Source: an uncultured Caryophanales bacterium (GTDB lineage Bacteria > Bacillota_I > Bacilli_A > RFN20 > CAG-826). From it: DNA of 5,612 nucleotides. The DNA lies in NCBI GenBank assembly GCA_946622925.1, contig CAMOQM010000065.1, forward strand, positions 1 to 5,612. The letters run 5' to 3'. The notes beneath the pieces were generated by a model that was not told the origin of the DNA, searched no databases, and worked only from the letters and a program-made list of their open reading frames with translations. Below are positions 1 through 5,612 of the stretch, one piece after another; within the stretch, counting starts at the first letter, position 1, and the number at the start of each line of letters is the position of its first letter. The position numbers and the translations under genes were made by a program.

Positions 1-1253
1 TCTTGATTGGTATAGAACAAGCGGATTACCGTCTTTTCGCCATTTCCATCGACAAAGCCATTGAAGACTTCTCCTATGGAAAGTTCGCTAGGAATATGAT
101 AGTTTTCCACCCAACCACTTAAATCGCCATTCATGGCCCTAATGCCGGCGTTTTGCTGCTGTTGCTGTCCACCACTACCTTGTTCTTCTTTGGTCAATAA
201 GCTATAGATAACGTCTTTCTTGGCCAGGTTGCCGAATTCTTGGTAGCAAGTCTTTAGGACACTATTTGGGGTGCTATTTTTATTGAAGAAGGCTTCGGCG
301 TTTATCTCGGTCGCATTTAATCCCAAATCACCATAAAGGGCCTGGCCCACCGTCTTGGCTTCGTTATTCTCTAGTTGTCTGGGCCTCTTATTCTTGTAAT
401 AGATGCCGTCTTTATACCATGAGCAGGCATCAACTTTATAAATAGAATCTTCGCCGGTATAGGAATCAAATGTCGGATGATCGCTATCTTTGACCAACCG
501 GTGGTTATTATCCATACAGAACTTCCGCCACTCATTGATCTGGCTGTTCTTTACGTCGACATAGTCGTATTCATAGGTATAGTGCCGGTAATAAGGCAAC
601 TCGGATTCATTGTTCTCCGTTACCATGGTCATCGTATAGTTCGGGGAACTATTCTTCATGTCATAGTTAAGCTCGATGGCCACATACCATTTGGTTTTGT
701 ATTCTTCTTGGCCCCTAGCGATTTTGATATCGAAAGATACATCGGCGGTAATCAAATCAGAATCGTTTATATTGATATCCATGCCTAAACCTAAGGTGTA
801 ATTGAACTTGTCGGATTCTTGTTTCGATTCAAACCCGGTGTTGATGTCTAAATAGACGTCACCCGTAACGGTATCGAAGTATTTGGTGCCAAACTCATAA
901 CCGTTTCCAACTTTTTCGAATACCTTCTTTAGGTATTGGAATTGAACCATCGGGGGTTGGTTATACTCAACGTCATCAATAAAGTCGTCGCGTCTATCCT
1001 CGTCTTTGAATAGCCTATAGATTGTAGACAAACCAGACTCTGGATTGGAGCCACCTAAGCGATGAAGGTTATTCGGGGTAGACCTTCTTTTGGCCGCGGA
1101 GGGGTTCCTAAAAGACTTCTCCACGCCGTTGAAAGCGAATCTAACCTTTTCATGGCTAGAAGTTGGAAGGGCCTCGCCGCCACAGGCGCTTAGCGAGATG
1201 GCTCCTAGTAACAAGGAAGCCGATAAGAGGGTTTTGGCAAAAAGACGTTTCAT
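1..1253 (-). CDS. Hypothetical lipoprotein, N-terminal 417 codons (C-terminus beyond the window)
   Basis: A minus-strand frame runs without a stop from ATG at 1253-1251 to the left edge. The first 24 residues form a lipoprotein signal peptide: basic MKR start, hydrophobic core (residues 9-21), then lipobox L21-S-A-C24 followed by Gly-Gly. The mature protein should be lipid-anchored at Cys24 on the outer face of the membrane. The start is well fixed by a strong Shine-Dalgarno 4 nt upstream. The mature part is polar, rich in Asn, Asp, Glu, Lys and Tyr, with stretches of alternating polar and aromatic residues around 130-230 that suggest beta-strands. A low-complexity GSGG plus five-Gln tract lies at residues 359-367 and probably separates two domains. 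I recognise no family or catalytic motif. A substrate-binding or surface-adhesion role is possible but is only a guess from the lipoprotein signal. The HD-GYP gene lies 108 nt upstream on the same strand, so cotranscription is possible. Confidence 0.88.
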   Translation of the reverse strand, partial: MKRLFAKTLLSASLLLGAISLSACGGEALPTSSHEKVRFAFNGVEKSFRNPSAAKRRSTPNNLHRLGGSNPESGLSTIYRLFKDEDRRDDFIDDVEYNQPPMVQFQYLKKVFEKVGNGYEFGTKYFDTVTGDVYLDINTGFESKQESDKFNYTLGLGMDININDSDLITADVSFDIKIARGQEEYKTKWYVAIELNYDMKNSSPNYTMTMVTENNESELPYYRHYTYEYDYVDVKNSQINEWRKFCMDNNHRLVKDSDHPTFDSYTGEDSIYKVDACSWYKDGIYYKNKRPRQLENNEAKTVGQALYGDLGLNATEINAEAFFNKNSTPNSVLKTCYQEFGNLAKKDVIYSLLTKEEQGSGGQQQQQNAGIRAMNGDLSGWVENYHIPSELSIGEVFNGFVDGNGEKTVIRLFYTNQ

Positions 1254-1257
1254 AATT

Positions 1258-1267
1258 CCACCGCCTT
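1258..1267 (-). promoter_or_regulatory. Strong Shine-Dalgarno of the minus-strand lipoprotein gene
   Basis: The minus strand reads AAGGCGGTGG, one mismatch from the consensus AAGGAGGTG complementary to the 16S rRNA 3' end. It sits 4 nt before the ATG, with its GGCGG core 7 nt away, which is normal spacing. It fixes the start of the lipoprotein and shows that this organism uses canonical Shine-Dalgarno initiation. Neither of the other two genes here has a well-placed one. Confidence 0.85.
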
Positions 1268-1285
1268 CAATATGTCCTGTTTATA

Positions 1286-1305
1286 TTTTTATTGTGACAT
1301 AAAAA
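1286..1305. repeat. AT-rich inverted repeat upstream of the lipoprotein gene
   Basis: TTTTTAT at 1286-1292 and ATAAAAA at 1299-1305 are perfect 7-bp inverted arms around a 6-nt spacer. It lies 33-52 nt upstream of the lipoprotein ATG, where a promoter would be expected. On the minus strand a TATAAA at 1285-1280 could be a -10 element, but no good -35 lies 16-18 nt upstream. It may be an operator, part of a promoter, or chance in an AT-rich spacer. Confidence 0.3.
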
Positions 1306-1338
1306 ACACTATAAGGGCTACTCTTTAGTAAATGGCCC
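1301..1338 (-). terminator. Weak candidate terminator after the HD-GYP gene
   Basis: Read on the minus strand, GGGC (1338-1335) and TACT (1330-1327) pair with AGTA (1322-1319) and GCCC (1318-1315) around an AAAG loop, with a 4-nt bulge (CATT) on one side. A run of six T follows at 1306-1301, but 8 nt beyond the stem. The bulge and the gap to the T-run make it a poor intrinsic terminator. It could reduce, but probably would not abolish, read-through from the HD-GYP gene into the lipoprotein gene. Confidence 0.25.
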
Positions 1339-1361
1339 CATCAAGCCATGACAATAATTGA

Positions 1362-2672
1362 TTATTCTTTGGCGTCTTTGCCGATACAGAACGATCTATA
1401 TTCTTCTTTATGACACAGGAAAACCTCTACCAGATAGGGATCGAAATGCTCCCCGGCTTCCTTCTCGATGGTTTGTAATGCTTCCTCAAAGGTCATAGGC
1501 TCTTTATAACAGCGTTTGGAGATAAGAGCGTCAAAGACGTCGGCTAGGGCCATAATACGGGCAGAAAGGGGGATTTCGACCCCTTTTAAGCCCATAGGAT
1601 AACCTTTGCCATTCCACTTCTCGTGGTGATAGGTCGCAATATCAGAAGCAAAGGCCAAATAATCTTCATCGGTAATGCCAGAAAGGATACGACGGACAAT
1701 GGTTCCACCTTCTGAGGCATGACGTTTCATTTCCTCGAATTCTTCAGGGGTTAACTTCCCTGGCTTACAAAGGATGGTATCCGAAACGACGATCTTACCG
1801 ACGTCATGCATGGGGGCAAGGGTATAGAGGAAGTTAATGAAACGTTCATCGATTATGTCGGTATAAACCCCATCTTGGACCGCGTTTTCCGCGATGGCCT
1901 TAACCAAAGCGCTGGTGCGGGCAACATGCTCCCCCGTCTCGGTGTCGCGGCTTTCGATTAAGCTAGCTAGACCACTTATGATGTAGGTTTGCATGGAAGA
2001 GACCTTCTCTTGGTTTGAGACTAGTTCCGCCTGCGTGTTTTGCTGGACCAAATCGTTATAGAAGATATAGCAAAGGCAAGCACTTATGCCGATGGAGACA
2101 TAGGCGACATGCAATTTGAAGATCGTCATCGGTAAGATGCCGCCCGCTAAGACGACCAAGATCATGATGATGGTGAAAAGGTCACGGTGACGGAAATTCC
2201 TACCAACGAAAATAAGAGCGACTAGTAAATAGACCGTGCCTATAAAATAGAAGATTTCGTAAATAAGGAAGAAGTCGCCACGTTCATAGCCATTTGGCCC
2301 AAAGCTAAAGACTGCTCCGAAGAAGGCACAGATGAATTGGGTTAATAGGTTAACAGAGAAGTATCCAGCCGCAATCTTGCCTTGATACTTTAAGCCTAAT
2401 GCGCCGGTGAATAACATCGCTAGCACCGGGGACAAAGAGAATTGCAAGACGGTAAGGATCGTTAATGGTATGGCGAAATTGGGGTCATAATAACCGCAAT
2501 GGACCGCGAATTCCGCTGCCGAACAAAAGGTAATGGAAAGGAAAGTGACCGCGAACCAAAGCTTTTGCCTTTTGTTGAAACCCGAGTACGTCAAAACGTG
2601 GATCGTCATCGCGATCATCAACAAGGTAATTAGGAGAGTGACGCTAGAATAAACGGTCATACGTACTATCAC
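1362..2672 (-). CDS. Membrane-anchored HD-GYP domain protein, predicted cyclic-di-GMP phosphodiesterase
   Basis: A 436-residue protein, complete. The N-terminal half is very hydrophobic, with about seven membrane segments (roughly residues 7-27, 36-57, 67-92, 99-120, 133-156, 165-183, 187-205). It resembles the 7TM input modules of some sensor kinases, though I cannot name a family. A short Gln-rich linker (209-225) leads to a full HD-GYP domain (about 228-425). That domain has ESRDTETGEH (240-249), HDVGK (289-293), PGKLTPEEFEEMKRH (304-318), HHEKW (349-353), GKGYP (355-359) and ADVFDAL (377-383). Every expected metal-binding position is present: E245, H249, H289, D290, H318, H349, H350, D378. 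The family hydrolyses c-di-GMP in the cytoplasm to pGpG or GMP, so this is probably an active enzyme controlled by a membrane or extracellular signal. No GGDEF or EAL domain is attached. The start is uncertain: GTG at 2672 or ATG at 2660. Neither has a well-placed Shine-Dalgarno, as AGGAAG at 2694-2689 is 16 nt from the GTG. The ATG would remove only four residues. Confidence 0.95.
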   Translation of the reverse strand: MIVRMTVYSSVTLLITLLMIAMTIHVLTYSGFNKRQKLWFAVTFLSITFCSAAEFAVHCGYYDPNFAIPLTILTVLQFSLSPVLAMLFTGALGLKYQGKIAAGYFSVNLLTQFICAFFGAVFSFGPNGYERGDFFLIYEIFYFIGTVYLLVALIFVGRNFRHRDLFTIIMILVVLAGGILPMTIFKLHVAYVSIGISACLCYIFYNDLVQQNTQAELVSNQEKVSSMQTYIISGLASLIESRDTETGEHVARTSALVKAIAENAVQDGVYTDIIDERFINFLYTLAPMHDVGKIVVSDTILCKPGKLTPEEFEEMKRHASEGGTIVRRILSGITDEDYLAFASDIATYHHEKWNGKGYPMGLKGVEIPLSARIMALADVFDALISKRCYKEPMTFEEALQTIEKEAGEHFDPYLVEVFLCHKEEYRSFCIGKDAKE

Positions 2673-2678
2673 ACCATA

Positions 2679-2688
2679 TAGTAATATT
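2679..2688 (+). repeat. TAGTAATATT box at the HD-GYP gene start
   Basis: The 10-mer TAGTAATATT lies 7 nt upstream of the GTG start of the HD-GYP gene. It recurs exactly at 2894-2903, as the left arm of the inverted repeat in the same spacer. Read on the minus strand it contains TACTAT (2683-2678), a mediocre -10-like hexamer. If the box is a regulator site, it overlaps the place where the HD-GYP promoter or ribosome entry would lie. AT-richness makes a chance repeat possible. Confidence 0.3.
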
Positions 2689-2805
2689 CTTCCTATGAAT
2701 GGCGAAGCGATTCAAGACAAAACTGCCGGCCTAAGAAACCGTTTCCTCTTTTGGGATAGCCAATTTCTTAAATCATGAGGCTAGGCCAACTAAGGTTCCG
2801 GACGC

Positions 2806-2827
2806 AAAAAACACGCTATACCTAGCG
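2806..2827 (-). terminator. Short hairpin plus T-run, candidate terminator on the minus strand
   Basis: On the minus strand CGCTA (2827-2823), loop GGTA, and TAGCG (2818-2814) form a perfect 5-bp stem. TG and then six T (2811-2806) follow. It faces the HD-GYP gene and lies 134 nt before its start, so it would stop transcripts begun further right in the spacer, such as antisense transcription from the divergent promoter region. The stem is short for an intrinsic terminator. Confidence 0.3.
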
Positions 2828-2895
2828 ATAAATATTTAGGAAACTTACTTTTCATTATAAATGCCCCCATTACAACGGAAGTTTGATGACACTTA

Positions 2896-2924
2896 GTAAT
2901 ATTTGAAAACGCTATAAATATTAC
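2896..2924. repeat. 9-bp inverted repeat, candidate operator
   Basis: GTAATATTT (2896-2904) and AAATATTAC (2916-2924) are perfect inverted arms separated by 11 nt. The arm centres are 20 bp apart, about two helical turns, so a dimeric regulator could bind both on one DNA face. It sits about 125 nt before the repeat lipoprotein gene and about 225 nt before the HD-GYP gene. A further GTAATATT copy lies at 2681-2688. No regulator gene is in the window. Confidence 0.4.
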
Positions 2925-3034
2925 ATATTTTCGTTGGAAACCATACGTTTCTATAAGAATTTTAAACTCAACCTTACAGATTGCCGTAACGCCATGTCTT
3001 TGTGTATAAGCCATCTTCACGCCTTATATATGCG

Positions 3035-3043
3035 TGTTATGAT
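3035..3043 (+). promoter_or_regulatory. Extended -10 promoter directly before the repeat lipoprotein start codon
   Basis: TG (3035-3036), one base, then TATGAT (3038-3043) form an extended -10 element one mismatch from TATAAT. The -35 position (3015-3020, CTTCAC) is poor, which extended -10 promoters tolerate. The usual start site, seven bases after the hexamer, falls at 3050, the A of the ATG start codon. The transcript would therefore be leaderless. The AAGAGG between the hexamer and the ATG looks like a Shine-Dalgarno, but it touches the start codon and so is too close to work as one. Confidence 0.5.
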
Positions 3044-3049
3044 AAGAGG

Positions 3050-5612
3050 ATGAATCTCGTTAAAAAGACTTTTGCCTTTGCCCGTAAACACGCTTTGCTG
3101 CTTTCCTCGTTATTCGTCGGAGGCGCCTTTGTCTTTGGGCTTACCGCCTGTGGAGGAAATAACCCAGGGCCTTCTTCCTCGTCCTCAAAGGCATCATCAG
3201 AATCTAGTTTCAGCGTTTCAGAGAGTTCCTATTCTAGTTCTTCAGAATCAATTTCATCTTCCTCAGATTATTCGGAAAGCTCTTATTCCGAAGAAAGCTC
3301 CGAAGAATCCACCGAACCACCGGTCGTCGACGTTCCAATAGCAGATCCATCCGACTTTACCCTCGACTATTACCCTGAACTCGGTGGTTACTCCATCGGT
3401 GACTACCGTGGACCATTATCCGAGTTCACGGTTCCAGAAGAAGCCACGGTCGATGGAGAAACCTATCCAATCGTCGCAATTGGAGATTTAGCTTTCTTTG
3501 AACGTAAAAACATTGCCCGCGTCGATCTAAGCGATAACGTTCGTTATATCGGTGAAATGGCCTTTGCCAACTCTGGCCTAACCACCTTATTCGTCACCCC
3601 ATCCTTGTTCCATGTGGCCGATAATGCATTAGAAGGTTCGGCTATATGGGCAACCCCAGAACAAGGCGTTTATTATCTACCTTCCCGCGATAACCCCTAC
3701 TGTGTGGCCATCGGCTATGAAGGAACCATTACCATCCATGACGAATGCCAATCCGTAATCGATGGTTGCTTCGATGGCTATCCCGACCAAATCCCCTTCC
3801 CCATGGGATTAAAGAGCATCGGTGACTGTGGCTGGCGGTGGGACTATAACACGATACCCCAGAATTCCTCTTTCACCTTCCTCCATCTTGGTAAACACGC
3901 CCTTAGCAAATGTGATAAGGTTGCCAATGTAACCCTAAATGACCATGCCCAACCTCTTGGCCAAAGCGCCCTTTCCTCCGACCCCAGGCTAACGAAAGTC
4001 ACCCTTGGATCAGGCGTCACGGGCATCGAAGACGGGGCATTCAACTCTTGCGCCTTACTAAACACGGTAACTATCCCCGAGTCGGTCACCTATATCGGCA
4101 CCAACGCTTTCGGTGAATGCCCTTATCTAGAATCGCTTGCCCTTCCCGATACCATTACCGAAATCGGAGACTCGGCTTTCAGGCTCTGTAAAAACCTTGA
4201 GACCATTAACCTGCCAACTTCACTTACCAAGCTTGGTGCCTCCGCCTTTGCTAGTTGCTATGGGCTTGTAACCATCAACCTCCCCGAAGGAATAGCCGAA
4301 ATCGGAGAAAGCACCTTCGAAAATTGCTATGACCTTAATTCGATAATGATTCCCGAATCAATAACCTCCATTGGCAATAAAGCCTTTTATGGTGCCCGTT
4401 CCCTAACCGAACTAACCATTCCTAGAAGCGTCCGTTCGATCGGGGCATCGGCCTTCCAGTTGTGCATGACCCTAAAGGATTTGACCTTTGCTGAACGCAA
4501 CGGACCTTTAGAAATCTTTGAATCCGCCTTCGAAGGATGCGCTGAGTTGACCACTATCTCATTGCCGAAAACATTAACGAACCTAGGCAAATCCGCATTT
4601 AAGGATTGCTTGTCGTTAACCGATGTTGGGCTGACCGCCGAAACCACATTGGAGTCTTTGGGTGAAGAAGCGTTCTCGGGCAGTGCATTAACCACCATTA
4701 CCATCCCCGAATCCATCACGGAAATCCCCGATCTCGCCTTCAGCGGTTGTGGCTCCTTAAAAGAAGTCATCTTCCCGGAAAAGACAGCCGTTGCCGCAAT
4801 CGGGACCAACGCTTTCCAAGGCTGCACCTCCCTAGAATCGATTGATGTTCCTAATTCCGTCACCTCCCTTGCCAATAGGGCTTTTGCCGGATGCACTAAA
4901 TTAGAGTCAGCTGCCCTGCCCGAGAGCCTGACCTATATAGCGCAAAGCCTATTCGATGGTTGCTTATCCCTAAATTCGTTTACGATTCCTTCTTCCGTCG
5001 TTTCGATTGGCTCACGGGCCTTTGCCGGTTGCGAAGCCCTTGGCTCCATTGTTATCCCAGAAACGATCAAAGCCATCGAGCCATCGACATTCTATGGTTG
5101 CTCATCGCTAGCCACCTTCGATTTCCATGGGACGGTTGAATCGATTGGATTGGAAACATTTGAAGGATGCTCCAATTTAGAGACCGTCAATTTCCGGGGC
5201 ACCCTTCAGCAATGGTTTGCTTTGGAAGGGAAAAACCAACTTAATGGCTTGGTTCATTTCTTCCTTGATGGAAGCGAGAATGAAACCACCGATTTGGTTC
5301 TGGATTCATCGATGACAAGCATCCCCAAGGAGGGTTTCTATCGCGCAGCTTTAGCCTCTATAACTATCCCCTCCTCCATCACCAGCATCGGTCAAGACGC
5401 CTTTGCTAACGGTTCCACCACTTTAAGCATCATCTACCAAGGAACGATGGATTCTTGGTATGGCCTAGAAAATAAGAATGAATTGATCGGCGACGTCCAT
5501 TTATTCATCAACGGGGAAGAAGTAACCGAAGTCGTCATCCCATCCAGTTGGGAACAAATCGATTCTTATGCCTTCTATCATTGCTCTTCCTTAAAATCCA
5601 TCACCCTAAGTG
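3050..5612 (+). CDS. Large BspA-like leucine-rich-repeat surface lipoprotein, N-terminal 854 codons (C-terminus beyond the window)
   Basis: The frame is open from ATG 3050 to the right edge. Residues 1-34 are a lipoprotein signal: KK and RKH basic positions, hydrophobic core 15-31, lipobox L31-T-A-C34, then Gly-Gly. Residues 42-88 are a Ser/Glu/Tyr linker (29 of 47 are Ser), probably an extended stalk through the cell wall. Residues 95-135 are a short acidic and aromatic segment. Leucine-rich repeats of the BspA type (LRR_5-like) begin loosely near 138, pass through an irregular stretch at about 180-310 with extra Trp and Cys, and become a regular 23-residue array from about 314. The consensus is L..I.IP.SVT.IG..AF..C. 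Near 717 and 798 the array contains two GT...W modules often seen in these proteins. Family members are surface proteins tied to adhesion or binding of host or partner molecules. The ligand here cannot be read. No stop, frameshift or change in codon use is seen. The start is chosen for its intact signal peptide; GTG at 3002 is in frame but less likely. Confidence 0.93.
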   Translation, partial: MNLVKKTFAFARKHALLLSSLFVGGAFVFGLTACGGNNPGPSSSSSKASSESSFSVSESSYSSSSESISSSSDYSESSYSEESSEESTEPPVVDVPIADPSDFTLDYYPELGGYSIGDYRGPLSEFTVPEEATVDGETYPIVAIGDLAFFERKNIARVDLSDNVRYIGEMAFANSGLTTLFVTPSLFHVADNALEGSAIWATPEQGVYYLPSRDNPYCVAIGYEGTITIHDECQSVIDGCFDGYPDQIPFPMGLKSIGDCGWRWDYNTIPQNSSFTFLHLGKHALSKCDKVANVTLNDHAQPLGQSALSSDPRLTKVTLGSGVTGIEDGAFNSCALLNTVTIPESVTYIGTNAFGECPYLESLALPDTITEIGDSAFRLCKNLETINLPTSLTKLGASAFASCYGLVTINLPEGIAEIGESTFENCYDLNSIMIPESITSIGNKAFYGARSLTELTIPRSVRSIGASAFQLCMTLKDLTFAERNGPLEIFESAFEGCAELTTISLPKTLTNLGKSAFKDCLSLTDVGLTAETTLESLGEEAFSGSALTTITIPESITEIPDLAFSGCGSLKEVIFPEKTAVAAIGTNAFQGCTSLESIDVPNSVTSLANRAFAGCTKLESAALPESLTYIAQSLFDGCLSLNSFTIPSSVVSIGSRAFAGCEALGSIVIPETIKAIEPSTFYGCSSLATFDFHGTVESIGLETFEGCSNLETVNFRGTLQQWFALEGKNQLNGLVHFFLDGSENETTDLVLDSSMTSIPKEGFYRAALASITIPSSITSIGQDAFANGSTTLSIIYQGTMDSWYGLENKNELIGDVHLFINGEEVTEVVIPSSWEQIDSYAFYHCSSLKSITLS
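3170..3319 (+). repeat. Serine-rich low-complexity linker
   Basis: Codons 41-90 of the repeat lipoprotein encode short clusters of Ser broken by Glu, Tyr and Asp. Serine codons are mixed (TCT, TCC, TCA, TCG, AGT, AGC), so the composition is conserved at protein level and does not reflect simple DNA slippage. Such linkers usually hold a lipid-anchored domain away from the membrane. Confidence 0.75.
3989..5612 (+). repeat. Tandem 69-bp (23-residue) leucine-rich repeats, continuing past the edge
   Basis: About 20 units follow each other, each with an IG..AF..C-like core. The first cores are exactly 69 bp apart (codons at 4094, 4163, 4232, 4301). Later units vary by a few residues, for example around 4500-4510, 4630-4650 and 4790-4800. 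Units differ widely at DNA level, so this is an old array and not a recent expansion. The AF..C cysteine is kept in most units and is replaced by Ala, Ser or Gly in a few. Confidence 0.9.
5186..5612 (+). repeat. Two long GT...W modules within the repeat array
   Basis: Two related segments start near 5186 and 5429, with the GT...W motif at residues 717-722 (GTLQQW) and 798-803 (GTMDSW), 81 residues apart. Each continues with a stretch keeping N-L/I-x-x-x-V-H and a hydrophobic turn (HFFLDG, HLFING), then a normal repeat with an I......F core. This insert is typical of BspA-like proteins. The second copy runs off the window. Confidence 0.75.

Larger units (their letters stand above)
2673..3049. 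other. Divergent intergenic region, 377 nt, no convincing gene
   Basis: This AT-rich region separates the minus-strand HD-GYP gene from the plus-strand repeat lipoprotein gene and must hold both promoters. It contains three GTAATATT boxes, a 10-bp perfect palindrome TAAATATTTA (2829-2838), a 5-bp hairpin with an adjoining T-run on the minus strand, and an extended -10 at its right end. A minus-strand frame of up to 76 codons (GTG 3020 or ATG 3014, stop at 2790) crosses it. It has no family resemblance, is rich in Lys, Ile and Phe as expected for translated AT-rich spacer, and overlaps the repeat elements, so I do not call it a gene. I see no tRNA, rRNA or CRISPR signature. Confidence 0.6.

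Noticed and set aside
477..788. Plus-strand frame of 103 codons, and another at 1090-1302, opposite the lipoprotein gene.
   Set aside because: The minus frame has a signal peptide, lipobox and strong Shine-Dalgarno and is open across the whole region. The plus frames have none of these.
2675..2683. Two-codon frame ATG-GTG-TGA overlapping the GTG start of the HD-GYP gene, which could suggest translational coupling.
   Set aside because: It is too short to interpret, and the pattern arises easily by chance.
2695..2778. Plus-strand 27-codon frame starting ATG 2695.
   Set aside because: No ribosome binding site and no recognisable product. It is within the length expected by chance.
2780..2828. 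GGACGCAAA at 2800-2808 resembles the core of the GEMM-I cyclic-di-GMP riboswitch, tempting next to an HD-GYP gene.
   Set aside because: The paired upstream GGCAAACC element and the following conserved GC-rich hairpin are absent. The motif points toward a gene whose predicted transcript starts 240 nt further on. A covariance-model search for the c-di-GMP-I family would settle it.
2790..3020. Minus-strand frame of up to 76 codons in the intergenic region, with AAGG 7 nt before ATG 3014.
   Set aside because: Composition is that of translated AT-rich spacer, no domain or signal is evident, and it runs through the inverted repeat and a terminator-like hairpin. It would need conservation or a transcript to be believed.
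3072..3341. Plus-strand frame of 89 codons overlapping the start of the repeat lipoprotein.
   Set aside because: It is out of frame with the signal peptide and Ser-rich linker, and its Pro/Gln/His-rich product is a frame shadow.
4387..4896. Long frame antisense to the leucine-rich-repeat gene (169 codons), with a shorter one at 3844-4089.
   Set aside because: The reverse strand of a repetitive coding array stays open because of its periodic codon use. The sense frame is clearly a real protein family.

Overview
The window looks like a chromosomal piece of a low-to-moderate GC, Gram-positive-type (Firmicutes) bacterium. Two putative surface lipoproteins carry classic type II signal peptides ending in an L-S/T-A-C-G-G lipobox. 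One gene has a near-perfect AAGGAGGTG-type Shine-Dalgarno, and a Ser/Glu-rich linker precedes BspA-like leucine-rich repeats, a style common in uncultured gut Bacilli and relatives. That placement is an inference from style and not a database match. TGA is never used in-frame and TGG encodes Trp, so nothing suggests the TGA=Trp mycoplasma code.

Layout: (1) 1-1253, minus strand: the N-terminal 417 codons of an unrecognised lipoprotein whose C-terminus lies beyond the left edge. (2) 1254-1361: a 108-nt AT-rich spacer with the lipoprotein's ribosome binding site and two weak inverted repeats. (3) 1362-2672, minus strand: a complete membrane-anchored HD-GYP protein, a predicted cyclic-di-GMP phosphodiesterase with about seven N-terminal membrane helices and every catalytic motif intact. 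(4) 2673-3049: a 377-nt AT-rich divergent intergenic region with no convincing gene, holding repeated GTAATATT boxes, a short hairpin with a T-run on the minus strand, and an extended -10 promoter next to gene 5. (5) 3050-5612, plus strand: the first 854 codons of a large lipoprotein with a Ser-rich stalk and at least 20 BspA-like 23-residue leucine-rich repeats. It is still open at the right edge.

Taken together, this is a signalling gene (c-di-GMP turnover) between two cell-surface lipoprotein genes. The minus-strand pair could be cotranscribed, and the repeat lipoprotein is divergent from them. A functional link through c-di-GMP is plausible but not shown by the sequence. I found no clear evidence of a wholly new system. 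The most unusual point is that the repeat lipoprotein looks set up to be transcribed as a leaderless mRNA, with GTAATATT boxes in the shared promoter region as a second point of interest.
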